Origin: a virus
Length of the DNA stretch: 43,330 nucleotides
Reading direction: 5' to 3' (one strand)
Virus record (IMG/VR): IMGVR_UViG_3300025764_000002
Coordinates: 1 to 43,330 of that record
Part shown: piece by piece, positions 35,545-43,330 of the stretch
Position numbering within the stretch: position 1 is the first letter of the stretch
Layout of the letters: every line of letters starts with the position of its first letter
Translations under genes and position numbers: made by a program
Notes under the pieces: generated by a model
What the model saw: the letters and a program-made list of their open reading frames with translations, nothing else
Database searches by the model: none
Told to the model about the DNA's origin: nothing

Positions 35545-37146
35545 ATGGCAAGAACTCTATCGTCAAACACAGAGCGGCTCGCACAGACCAACGCCTACCA
35601 AGAAGACCATCTTGGCCTGAAAGGTATCTTCGCGGGGATTAACGATGAACTTATCCCCGAGGGATATGTCCCCGATATGGAGAACCTTAAGATAACGCAG
35701 GAGGGTATGGCTGCCGCCATCCCGAACCCCACCACCATTGCTCCCCCTGCGGGAGAGACGGCTCTCACCTCCATGTACGTCTGGCAGAAGGACGATGGAA
35801 CGACCACCCTTCTGGCGCAGTATGGGGCGAAGTTATATAAAAGGGTTGGAAGCCCTCTTGCTTGGGTAGAGGTTCAGCGGGCGGCAGGCAATGCCTTCGC
35901 TTCCACCAAAAAGGCTAGTTATGCCGCTGGCATGAACAATCAACTCTTTATTGCACAGGAAGATACCCAGTGTATGGCCTATGACGGTACCACGCTAGCC
36001 GCGATGTGGAACGGCCCGAAAGGGAAGTACATCACCCTCTGGAAGAACCGTCTTTGGGTTGGGTGCCTCACCTCTTTTTATGGAATGTCAACGACGGCAA
36101 CCTCAAACGGAACGGAGACAACTGCCGTTGCGGGCGGGGCGCTCAAGTCAGCCGTGATATGGAGCAACATCAACCTTGCCGAAGTTCTGCACGACACGGA
36201 CGCCTCTCACTATGATGGCGGCTGGTCTACCCTCAGTATGATTGAACTCAAGACGCCGGAAAACTCTATCTGTACTGGCCTTCTTCCCGCACAGGAAACC
36301 CTCCTGATGTTCACGGCGAGCGCCGTCTTCAAGTTCTCTGGCTACTCGGAGACCACCTTCACCTCCTTTAACTCCTACAACGGGGCGGATACCCCTGAAG
36401 ATGGGGCCGTTATCACTGCGGGGGGTGTGTTCTACATTTCAGGCGATGGGTTCTTTGTCCTGAGCGCACTTAAAACCGAATATGATACCCCCAAGAAGAT
36501 TTCAGAGGCGGTCAAGCCGCTGATTAACCTGACGAGCGGGGTTGTTTCATGCGCCAATTTTGACAGCAGGGTCTGGTTCTGTACCGGTGGCACCCTCGTT
36601 GCCCTTAATTCTGGTACGGGCGCATGGGAGAAGTATAAACTCGGTGGACTCTACGGGGCGACGGACGTGGGCGTTCAGAATATCGTGTACGCCTTCGACC
36701 ACCTGTATGTCGGAACCTCAACCGGTTACATTTTGGAACCAGATGTTCCCGCCGTGGGTTATCGCCCATGGTATCTCCAAACCCCGACACTCAATCAGGG
36801 AATCACAACGACACCGAAGCGATATACCTCCCTGTTTGTCTATGCCAAAAACACAAGCGACACGATGTATTCCTCTTATAGCGCTGACCGTGGAAATAAC
36901 ATGACCATTAACCCAGCCATTGCGGGCGTTACGCTCGGAGACTTATGGGGAGTGATGTTGTGGGGCGCAGAAGCGACAACGGGCCACGGCCACTGGTCAC
37001 TCACAAACGTGGGAATGATGGTCTACAAGAGATTTATTTCCCTTCCTCTTGCGAGGACTATTAGTTTTTTGTTCACCGGAACCGGAGACGGCGCTCTGTT
37101 GGGGTACGCGGTGGTATACCGCTACAAGCGCAAGGCAGGGGTATAG
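35545..37146 (+). CDS. Beta-propeller-like tail or neck protein
   Basis: 533 residues, mostly beta with repeated short blades (SMYVWQKDDGTTTLLAQYGA, LFIAQEDTQCMAYDGTTLAA, GVFYISGDGFFVLSALKTEY, LYVGTSTGYILEPD). Proteins of this kind in P22-like and other short-tailed phages (gp10 type) plug or build the neck. No sheath or tube genes are present, so it may form part of the tail machine. The blade count is not certain. Confidence 0.7.
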   Translation: MARTLSSNTERLAQTNAYQEDHLGLKGIFAGINDELIPEGYVPDMENLKITQEGMAAAIPNPTTIAPPAGETALTSMYVWQKDDGTTTLLAQYGAKLYKRVGSPLAWVEVQRAAGNAFASTKKASYAAGMNNQLFIAQEDTQCMAYDGTTLAAMWNGPKGKYITLWKNRLWVGCLTSFYGMSTTATSNGTETTAVAGGALKSAVIWSNINLAEVLHDTDASHYDGGWSTLSMIELKTPENSICTGLLPAQETLLMFTASAVFKFSGYSETTFTSFNSYNGADTPEDGAVITAGGVFYISGDGFFVLSALKTEYDTPKKISEAVKPLINLTSGVVSCANFDSRVWFCTGGTLVALNSGTGAWEKYKLGGLYGATDVGVQNIVYAFDHLYVGTSTGYILEPDVPAVGYRPWYLQTPTLNQGITTTPKRYTSLFVYAKNTSDTMYSSYSADRGNNMTINPAIAGVTLGDLWGVMLWGAEATTGHGHWSLTNVGMMVYKRFISLPLARTISFLFTGTGDGALLGYAVVYRYKRKAGV

Positions 37147-37155
37147 GAGGATTAC

Positions 37156-37713
37156 ATGGCAAACATAGTCAAAACTTACACCTTAGTGAACGGCCAGCCT
37201 GCCGATGCAACACAGGTTAATAAAAACTTCGATGACATCATTGAGGGTGTTGGAGACCTAACTACCTTGCGCCCCACGGTGGCGACTCTCGGTCTTGACG
37301 CCGACTTAACAAGTCTTGCCCTTCCGGTAAATACAACAATCTCCGCCGCTGGAGCTGAGTTGGTGAACGATGCCGATGCAGCCGCACAGATTGCGACCCT
37401 CGGCGCCGTTGCGACGGGAGACGCAAGATTGAGCGATGCTCGCGTTGCCTCTGATGTTTCTGCGTGGGCAAAGGCGGCAAGCAAACCAGCATATACCGCC
37501 GCTGAAGTTGGGACAAGAGGAATAAGCGCGGGAAACTTTACAGCAACCGGAGCTACAGGGAATACGGAAGTTGCCCACGGATTGGGCGCCACTCCGACCA
37601 CTGTTATGATTACTCTTGGTGCCCAGGTTATAAACGTTGTGGCAAAAACTTCAACCACTTTTACATATTACGCCACCACGGGTCAAACTATTTCCTGGAT
37701 TGCGGTTGCCTAA
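37156..37713 (+). CDS. Tail fibre-like protein (185 aa)
   Basis: The N-terminal part (VNGQPADATQVNKNFDDIIE) is typical of short fibre anchors. The middle has DARLSDARVASDVSAWAKAA and KPAYTAAEVG, a motif seen in many phage fibres, and the C-terminus is beta-rich (NTEVAHGLGATPTTVMITLG). AGGAGG site. It may be a short tail fibre or spike. Confidence 0.75.
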   Translation: MANIVKTYTLVNGQPADATQVNKNFDDIIEGVGDLTTLRPTVATLGLDADLTSLALPVNTTISAAGAELVNDADAAAQIATLGAVATGDARLSDARVASDVSAWAKAASKPAYTAAEVGTRGISAGNFTATGATGNTEVAHGLGATPTTVMITLGAQVINVVAKTSTTFTYYATTGQTISWIAVA

Positions 37714-37714
37714 T

Positions 37715-38389
37715 ATGACCCAACTAGAGGCTCTGCTTCAAGTAAGAACCGCGATCGCCGAACCCACGGCTGGCTATTGGCTAGACGCGGAACTCAACAC
37801 ATACATCAACGAGGGGCTTCATGCCATGTGCGAAAGCAAGGGCATTGAGGACGTACAACGGCTCGTTTTGGACGCCGACCTTCGTATCGGCCTTCCCGCC
37901 CTTTGCAAGTATGTAGAGAGTATTTACTTCTATCCGATTACGGGTGTTTTTTCGTTCGTGGGGACTGCCCCCGCCACACCGTCAGTGGGCGACAAATACA
38001 TTGATTCAACGACGATGCGGTTGTATACCCGCACCTCGACTGCGTGGGTAGCGGGAGACCTTCCAGAACGGGAAATCTTGCAAGAAACTAGGCGGCTGAA
38101 AGAAGTCCGCGACGACTACATGGTGTTCACTGAAAAATTGAGCGGGCTGCTGGAAGTCCTTATGTACCGCTTTCCGACGCCACTGGCGTCACCGACTGAC
38201 GCGATGGAACTCCCCGAATCCTACTGCGTGGGAGTGGCGGCCTACGCCACCGCGCAGGCCGTGTTGAAGGACGATAATTTCAACCAGTTCGACCGCAGAA
38301 TGATGGAGTTTGTTCGTATACGGCTCGCTTGGGAAAAAGAGAAGTCATATAAAGTCTCAAGGTTCATTTCGTTGTGGGGGGGGAATTAA
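37715..38389 (+). CDS. Head-tail adaptor protein (DUF6682-like)
   Basis: 224 residues from ATG 37715, right after the TAA of the fibre gene. The N-terminal motif LLQVRTAIAEPTAGYWLDAE followed by LNTYINEGLHAMC is the hallmark of a family of phage adaptor proteins that join portal and tail. The middle carries a small beta insertion (SVGDKYIDSTTMRLYTRTST), and a helical C-terminus follows. It fits a short-tailed virion. Confidence 0.75.
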   Translation: MTQLEALLQVRTAIAEPTAGYWLDAELNTYINEGLHAMCESKGIEDVQRLVLDADLRIGLPALCKYVESIYFYPITGVFSFVGTAPATPSVGDKYIDSTTMRLYTRTSTAWVAGDLPEREILQETRRLKEVRDDYMVFTEKLSGLLEVLMYRFPTPLASPTDAMELPESYCVGVAAYATAQAVLKDDNFNQFDRRMMEFVRIRLAWEKEKSYKVSRFISLWGGN

Positions 38390-38390
38390 A

Positions 38391-40346
38391 ATGGCGTACA
38401 AAATCCTGACACCTAAGGAGTTGCTTGCACAGACGCTCGCGCAGGCGAAGAAACAGACGACGACAGGGTATGTTGACCCCAACGCCTCGAAAGTGCCGAC
38501 GACTACGGCGGCACTTGTAACGCCCGCGCCTACTGGTGGGTTCACGAGCTTCGATGCCCCTAAGACTAATAGTGAAAAGGCCATACTTGCCCAGTTCTAT
38601 GGCGCAGACGGCGCCGCCACGACGGGGACTGCCACGACAGCAGCCATTGCTGCCAATGCCCAATATCAGCAAAGTGCGACGAACGCCGCCAACAATGCCC
38701 TTGACGCACAGGTAGCCCAGCAGGACTCCATCATCAATAGCGGTGGAATATGGGCTGCCCTGCAGCCGATAGCAGAGAAACAGATGAATGACTCCATTGC
38801 ATCCCTTACGGCGATTTCAACCACCGCCAAGGCGAACGTGGAATCAAGCAGGGTTGCCTTGAACGCTCAGGACGCCGCCGATTACGCCAAAGTCATTGAA
38901 ACTCTTGACCAAGCCGTCATCTCCTCTCGTCAGCAAACAACGGAACAGATGAACCAGCGTGGGATGTTCTTCTCAACCGTTCTTGATTCTGTCATGGGGC
39001 AGGTCAATGCCGCTTACACGACCCAGAAGGGTCAGGCGGCACAGCAGGACAAGGCCTCGCTTGCCAAGATTGCCTCCGACATGGCGGTGTTGTCTGGCAA
39101 TATTGACATTGAAACCATCAAGGGGAACGCTTCCGCCGTAGCACAATACACGGCCTCGATGCTTTCAGTTGTTGCACAGGACGCGCAGACCAAGCAGACC
39201 GCGCAGGCCCTCCTTGCCTCGCTGAATGTTCAGAAGGCGGGAGTCGTTGATACGATTGCGGCACAGGTCTTTACAACCCAACAGCAGGTGCTGGCAACGG
39301 CGGCCACAGCAGACGCCAACACTGCGGCAACGGCCTTTAATCAACAGGAACAACTCAAGGCTGACGCGGCCAACGCTTCAAATACGGCGTTCACGCAGAA
39401 TCTGCAGACCAATGCTGCCACTGCCGATGCAACAACGGCGGCCCAACAGGAGTTTGTCAACACGATGGGGCAGTATGCCAACGACTATCAGGCGGCTGCC
39501 AATGCGCTTGACCCCAACGATCCCCTGTACGCCTTCAAGGAAGGGATGCTTGAATCGGCACACAATCAGAAGGCCTCGGCTACGACTGCGGCTCAAGCAG
39601 CGGCAGTGTTACAGGCAGCCAAGGATAAGGCGGCAGCGGCACAGCAGACGTTCGACAACCTCATAGAAACCGCCAAGGTTAATATCTCGGGTGCCACGCA
39701 ACAGGCCACCGCCGCATATCAATCAGGGCAACTTAACGTTGCTCAGTACAATGCGGCAACGTCAAGGATTAACTCTGGCATTAGCCAGCAGAACGCCAAC
39801 ACTTCCGCGTACAATGCCACCAAACCCACCGCTGGTGCGGCGGGGGGGGGCCTCACCTACACGCAGGCGATGGGGAATATTGACGACTACACGAAACTTC
39901 AGACAACGCTGGGGAATCTTACGCAGGGAGCCGATGGGAAATGGTATACTACGGCGCCCAATACGGCCATGCTTAGCAACGCACAGCTCGGCAACACCGT
40001 GAATAAAGACGCTCTGAAAATCATTCCCGCAACCATTCCCGTCGAGGTAAACGCTGCGACCCTCAAGCAGCAGATCGCGGAATTGGAACCCGCATATCGT
40101 GCCTCTATTGCAGTTCGCGACAAAACATCGGGAACAACAACCCCCCTGCCCATAGGGGCAGACGATTTGGCGGACGTGGTCGGATTTATTAAGAAAGTAG
40201 ATGAGGCTTCCGGCGGACAAAATAGGGGGGCATGGGCGAACGAACTTTTGAGTAAGTTGCCAGCCGGTTCCCTTAGCCAAGCCCAACTTACGGCTCTCGA
40301 TAATTATTTCAACAAGGGTGACAGAAGCGTCTATAACGGGAGTTAG
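38391..40346 (+). CDS. Ala/Gln-rich internal virion or ejection protein (651 aa)
   Basis: The start is chosen at ATG 38391 (a long G-run site precedes it). The N-terminus is YKILTPKELLAQTLAQAKKQ; the rest is strongly Ala/Gln/Thr-rich helix (AATAFNQQEQLKADAANASN, QAAAVLQAAKDKAAAAQQTF) with many coiled-coil heptads. It is like ejection or internal core proteins that leave the head with DNA. It is encoded directly before the polyvalent protein. It could also act as a tape measure in a short tail. Confidence 0.7.
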   Translation: MAYKILTPKELLAQTLAQAKKQTTTGYVDPNASKVPTTTAALVTPAPTGGFTSFDAPKTNSEKAILAQFYGADGAATTGTATTAAIAANAQYQQSATNAANNALDAQVAQQDSIINSGGIWAALQPIAEKQMNDSIASLTAISTTAKANVESSRVALNAQDAADYAKVIETLDQAVISSRQQTTEQMNQRGMFFSTVLDSVMGQVNAAYTTQKGQAAQQDKASLAKIASDMAVLSGNIDIETIKGNASAVAQYTASMLSVVAQDAQTKQTAQALLASLNVQKAGVVDTIAAQVFTTQQQVLATAATADANTAATAFNQQEQLKADAANASNTAFTQNLQTNAATADATTAAQQEFVNTMGQYANDYQAAANALDPNDPLYAFKEGMLESAHNQKASATTAAQAAAVLQAAKDKAAAAQQTFDNLIETAKVNISGATQQATAAYQSGQLNVAQYNAATSRINSGISQQNANTSAYNATKPTAGAAGGGLTYTQAMGNIDDYTKLQTTLGNLTQGADGKWYTTAPNTAMLSNAQLGNTVNKDALKIIPATIPVEVNAATLKQQIAELEPAYRASIAVRDKTSGTTTPLPIGADDLADVVGFIKKVDEASGGQNRGAWANELLSKLPAGSLSQAQLTALDNYFNKGDRSVYNGS

Positions 40347-40349
40347 TTC

Positions 40350-43330
40350 ATGCCCATTGATTTCTCCAAAATAAACCTGTCCGTTCTTCCGAAGGGGGGT
40401 AACGTTGTGAAGGCCCCTCCCAAAAAGGGGCGTATTGACTATGGTGCCATTAAGTTGGGCAATATCTATATCACCTCCGCCGTTAAAACTACGCCAAAGC
40501 CCGTGGCGATATCGGCGCCGCCTACTTCGTTCACAGGGCGTCCCTTGGTAACACCCGTTGAACAGCGGGGGATGAAGGCGGCTATCCCCGCGATTCCAAA
40601 GAACCAGTCAAATCTATACGCCCCGAGCAATCAACCAACCCAAACGACGTTGGAGGTGATGGACTCCTTCAACGCTGCCATTCAGGGGTTGACGCCCCAC
40701 GAACCAGGAAAGGTCAATCAGTATGGGCGCAATACCATCGTGGATTTTGTCGGGAGTCTCGCTACGGTTGCTTTCGGACTTTATGAAGTTAAATCGTTAG
40801 TCGGCGCGGTAAAAAACACGGCCCAGTGGAACAAGTATACTAAACTCGGCAGTGAGGTTTCTACCCGACTTGATGAATTACAAAAAACCGACCAGAACTT
40901 AACGAATGCTGGTATCGGCAAAATTGAGATAGATGGTAATCTTGTTGCTCCGCTGCAAGAGGCCGGAGCAAGAGCGGCGGCAGATTTAACAATGGTGAAT
41001 GGTCGGGCCGTTATCCCTAACGCTACAGCCAAACTTGACGGGCAGATAAGGATACTTGAAGCCGCACGGGATTTACTCAACAGCGCCCACCTAGCGGAAG
41101 TCGGGACAGGAACCACAAATGCGATAGCGATTCCAGCAGGAGCCTTTACTAATCTATCGTCTCTCACTCCAGGCGTTTCCTCCAACGCCCTAGCACTTCA
41201 AGGCGTTTCACAACTGGGCGCGGCGGCACTTGGGCAGAACCCAGTTCGGGTACCCGCCATCCCCATGCCCGCCGGTCTCGTTCATTCAACCGCCCCCGCC
41301 ATTCCGATGGGAGATGGAACACTACCCGTTCCAACTTCTCTTCAAACTCCCGCGCCCGTGGTGGCACCTGTGGCAAAACCAGCCCCCGCTGTCCCCAATA
41401 TTATAGCAAAGAAGGGACAAGTACCCGCTTTCACAACTCCTCGCCCGATTGATAAAACTATTCCTGCCTTTGACGTCAAGAAAGCAAACCTCGTTGATGT
41501 CACGGGCAAGGTGGATCTGAAATCCATTCAAGTCAAGTACCCTAAGACCGACACGGTTGTCTTGGATACCAAGCGGCGGGTAGTGATGTTCATGCACGGC
41601 ACGACCCCGCTTGAGGCGGTAGGGGTAGACAAACCCCAACTGAATGAGTGGTACGGCATCGAGGGGGCTAAGCTGCTGGGGGGGGCAACACAACCCGTCG
41701 CCCCAGTTGTTGCACAAGTTGCACCAACTCTTTCCAAAATGGAAACACCTGCCGCAGTTAAGCAACCGTGGGAGATTACAAGGGAAGAGTTTATCTCCGC
41801 CGAACCAAAGAGAGCTGGAACGAAAGGACAGGCATATCAAGCTGGAGTTCAACATTCGCTTAGCGTTAAGCAAGCGATAGCCGAAGGCAAACCCGTACCC
41901 ACCGAAGTCCTCGCCGACTACCCCGATTTATCAACTACCCCTCAAAAGGGTACCGCCACGACAATCTCAAATCAAAAGACCAGTATAGATACGTCTCCCG
42001 CCGTTTCCCTTCAAGGCGAAGCCAAAACAGGGGCTAGTGCGGTCAAGTGGGGCAAGTGGATTGACGCGGTAGGTTCCCGCCGGACAAGTGGCGTGGGTAC
42101 GGGGCAGGTTGACACTATCAAGACCCCCGTGACCTATCGGCTTGGGTCGGGCGAGGTATCGTTCAGAAGTTATGCCAATGGTGACGAGGGATTATGGAAA
42201 ACGAACACGGGGAAGGCGCTTCAACTGAAAGGAGACCCCCACACATATTATATCCGCACAATAGAAGAAGATAACCCGAAGTATAATCAATACGTAGTTA
42301 TCGAGGCCCGCTCTGGTATGGGCATGGGGAGACCCGCCGGCACCGTAAAGAACGCTATAGCCAATGCACAAGAACAAGCCCTTGCGCACAAGGCGGATTT
42401 TGATGGCATCATAGGCGAGGCGGTTACGAAGAATGGAGACGCAAACCCCGCCAGTGTTCCAACCAATCTCTTGACTTCAACCTCTGCGCCAGCGGCAGCA
42501 CCGTCACTCGGAAATGCTACCCCCGCGCACGGCCTCATTGACTATTCCAAAATAGAACTGAACGGAACTACCAGCGTCACTAGTCCCGCCGTGTTAAAAA
42601 GTGTTAGCAATACGGGCAAGGGATTTGAAAACTACATTCAGAATATCCCCGGAACGACCAAGACATCCCTTTCCCTCGCCACTAAGCTCAAGGAGATAAG
42701 AGACGGCTATATCCGCTTCATCGCCAACGAGTATAATTGGTTCTTCAAATCCCCCCTCGGCGGAGAGTGGATGACTATCGCGGTAGCAGCAGACGATTTA
42801 ATACTAGAGGAATATAAAAACCCCTTCTATATCGACGATGCCGGAGAGCAGGTTTTTGTCGGGGGAGAGTTTGGCCCCGCTATCTTGGCCCGTTACTTGA
42901 AACAGTACGGCCCCAACTTCGGAAAGTTTCTCCAGCACTTGCAGCGGGCGGGGATTTCCACTGAACCGACACTGGGCCTCTCGGCAGAGAAAGAGGCGCT
43001 GAAACAACTGCATATCGCGAACGCGAGAACAAGCTTGGTCAACTTCCAGAAGAACGATCCGCAGTTGTCCAAGGCGTACATGGCCGCTGCACACGAATTA
43101 GGTGAAGCCAACCGCCTGCTTCCAGAGTTCTACAAGGGGATTACCACACCAGAAACCTATGCCAGTGAAAAGGCATACCCCAACTATTATGTCTCCCTTT
43201 CAGCGGGGAAGACGGACATTTTTGACCGAAGCGGGGTTGCCCCGCTGGAGCGCGCCCGTGGGCTGACCAATTTGGATGAGGTTGTTCCGCCGTTGGAGGG
43301 ACTAATCTCTGTCTACATCGACGCCATCAG
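40350..43330 (+). CDS. LPD38-type large polyvalent phage protein, N-terminal part (continues at 1)
   Basis: ATG 40350; the frame is open to the window end and continues at 1-1709, giving 1520 residues. The N-terminal 450 residues are Pro/Ala-rich, with a linker-like composition and a short helix with AVKNTAQWNKYTKLG near residue 150. A stretch at about 474-527 (WEITREEFI, GKPVPTEVLADYP) recurs in phage polyvalent proteins. A beta region follows (GLWKTNTGKALQLKG, YVVIEARSGMGMGRPAGT), then a helical part near residues 750-950 (TSLSLATKLKEIRDGYIRFI). Many of these proteins are packaged and ejected into the host at infection. The start is 4 nt after the previous stop. Confidence 0.85.
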   Translation, partial: MPIDFSKINLSVLPKGGNVVKAPPKKGRIDYGAIKLGNIYITSAVKTTPKPVAISAPPTSFTGRPLVTPVEQRGMKAAIPAIPKNQSNLYAPSNQPTQTTLEVMDSFNAAIQGLTPHEPGKVNQYGRNTIVDFVGSLATVAFGLYEVKSLVGAVKNTAQWNKYTKLGSEVSTRLDELQKTDQNLTNAGIGKIEIDGNLVAPLQEAGARAAADLTMVNGRAVIPNATAKLDGQIRILEAARDLLNSAHLAEVGTGTTNAIAIPAGAFTNLSSLTPGVSSNALALQGVSQLGAAALGQNPVRVPAIPMPAGLVHSTAPAIPMGDGTLPVPTSLQTPAPVVAPVAKPAPAVPNIIAKKGQVPAFTTPRPIDKTIPAFDVKKANLVDVTGKVDLKSIQVKYPKTDTVVLDTKRRVVMFMHGTTPLEAVGVDKPQLNEWYGIEGAKLLGGATQPVAPVVAQVAPTLSKMETPAAVKQPWEITREEFISAEPKRAGTKGQAYQAGVQHSLSVKQAIAEGKPVPTEVLADYPDLSTTPQKGTATTISNQKTSIDTSPAVSLQGEAKTGASAVKWGKWIDAVGSRRTSGVGTGQVDTIKTPVTYRLGSGEVSFRSYANGDEGLWKTNTGKALQLKGDPHTYYIRTIEEDNPKYNQYVVIEARSGMGMGRPAGTVKNAIANAQEQALAHKADFDGIIGEAVTKNGDANPASVPTNLLTSTSAPAAAPSLGNATPAHGLIDYSKIELNGTTSVTSPAVLKSVSNTGKGFENYIQNIPGTTKTSLSLATKLKEIRDGYIRFIANEYNWFFKSPLGGEWMTIAVAADDLILEEYKNPFYIDDAGEQVFVGGEFGPAILARYLKQYGPNFGKFLQHLQRAGISTEPTLGLSAEKEALKQLHIANARTSLVNFQKNDPQLSKAYMAAAHELGEANRLLPEFYKGITTPETYASEKAYPNYYVSLSAGKTDIFDRSGVAPLERARGLTNLDEVVPPLEGLISVYIDAI
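43204..43330. repeat. Terminal redundancy, right copy
   Basis: Exact copy of 1-127. See the left copy; unique circular length is 43,203 bp. Confidence 0.95.

Noticed and set aside
35545-37146. Tape measure or baseplate protein
   Set aside because: The sequence is beta-rich with blade-like repeats and lacks long helices, and no other long-tail genes are present.

Overview
The window is a complete, circularly permuted phage genome, most likely a metagenome-assembled tailed phage. Bases 1-127 are repeated exactly at 43204-43330, so the unique circle is 43,203 bp and one long gene (40350 through the end and on to 1709) is cut by the linearisation. Head genes are all present: a putative small terminase, terL, portal, a scaffold-like protein and the capsid. 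No tail sheath, tail tube or tape measure gene is recognisable. A beta-propeller-like protein, a head-tail adaptor, fibre and collagen-like proteins and a 1520-residue LPD38-type polyvalent protein point to a short-tailed (podovirus-like) particle. The lysis genes (DUF1906-type endolysin, LLH-type holin, XhlA-like and other coiled-coil/TM proteins), the 3D-domain protein and the strong AGGAGG ribosome sites suggest a monoderm host, perhaps Bacillota. The host is an inference and is not proven by the sequence.

Layout. (1) 22819-43330 and on to 2044, plus strand: late operon of packaging, head, fibres, lysis, tail and ejection proteins, ending with a small HExxH metalloprotease. (2) 2045-3110: about 1 kb of non-coding DNA rich in perfect inverted repeats. 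(3) 3128-3741, minus strand: two small genes ending at a terminator. (4) 3858-4819, plus strand: a partition cassette (ParA plus a ribbon-helix-helix-like partner) with its own promoter, operator and terminator. (5) 4880-21947, minus strand: a long early/replication region of tightly overlapping genes. It contains a Cas4/RecB-like nuclease, a cytosine methyltransferase gene broken by an amber codon, DnaB-like helicase, 3D-domain protein, PD-(D/E)XK resolvase-like nuclease, metallophosphoesterase, two NUMOD3/HNH endonucleases, a Toprim primase and many small Cys-rich, membrane or unknown proteins. (6) 21948-22818: the divergent control region between the early and late operons.

How it works together. 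Three near-identical leftward promoters (22155-22182, 17189-17216, 7198-7225) share -10, spacing and spacer sequence and would fire the early operon in sections. Within it, most genes are coupled by ATGA or TGATG overlaps. Genes that are not coupled carry a small stem-loop directly upstream of the Shine-Dalgarno site. No integrase, excisionase or CI-type repressor was found. With a partition cassette present, an extrachromosomal (phage-plasmid) prophage state is a reasonable hypothesis. Other points worth a second look are the TAG inside the methyltransferase gene just before its catalytic motif, a 263-bp segment that splits an XhlA-like gene between 6-bp repeats, a free-standing NrdD C-terminal-like microprotein between terL and portal, and the structured early leaders.
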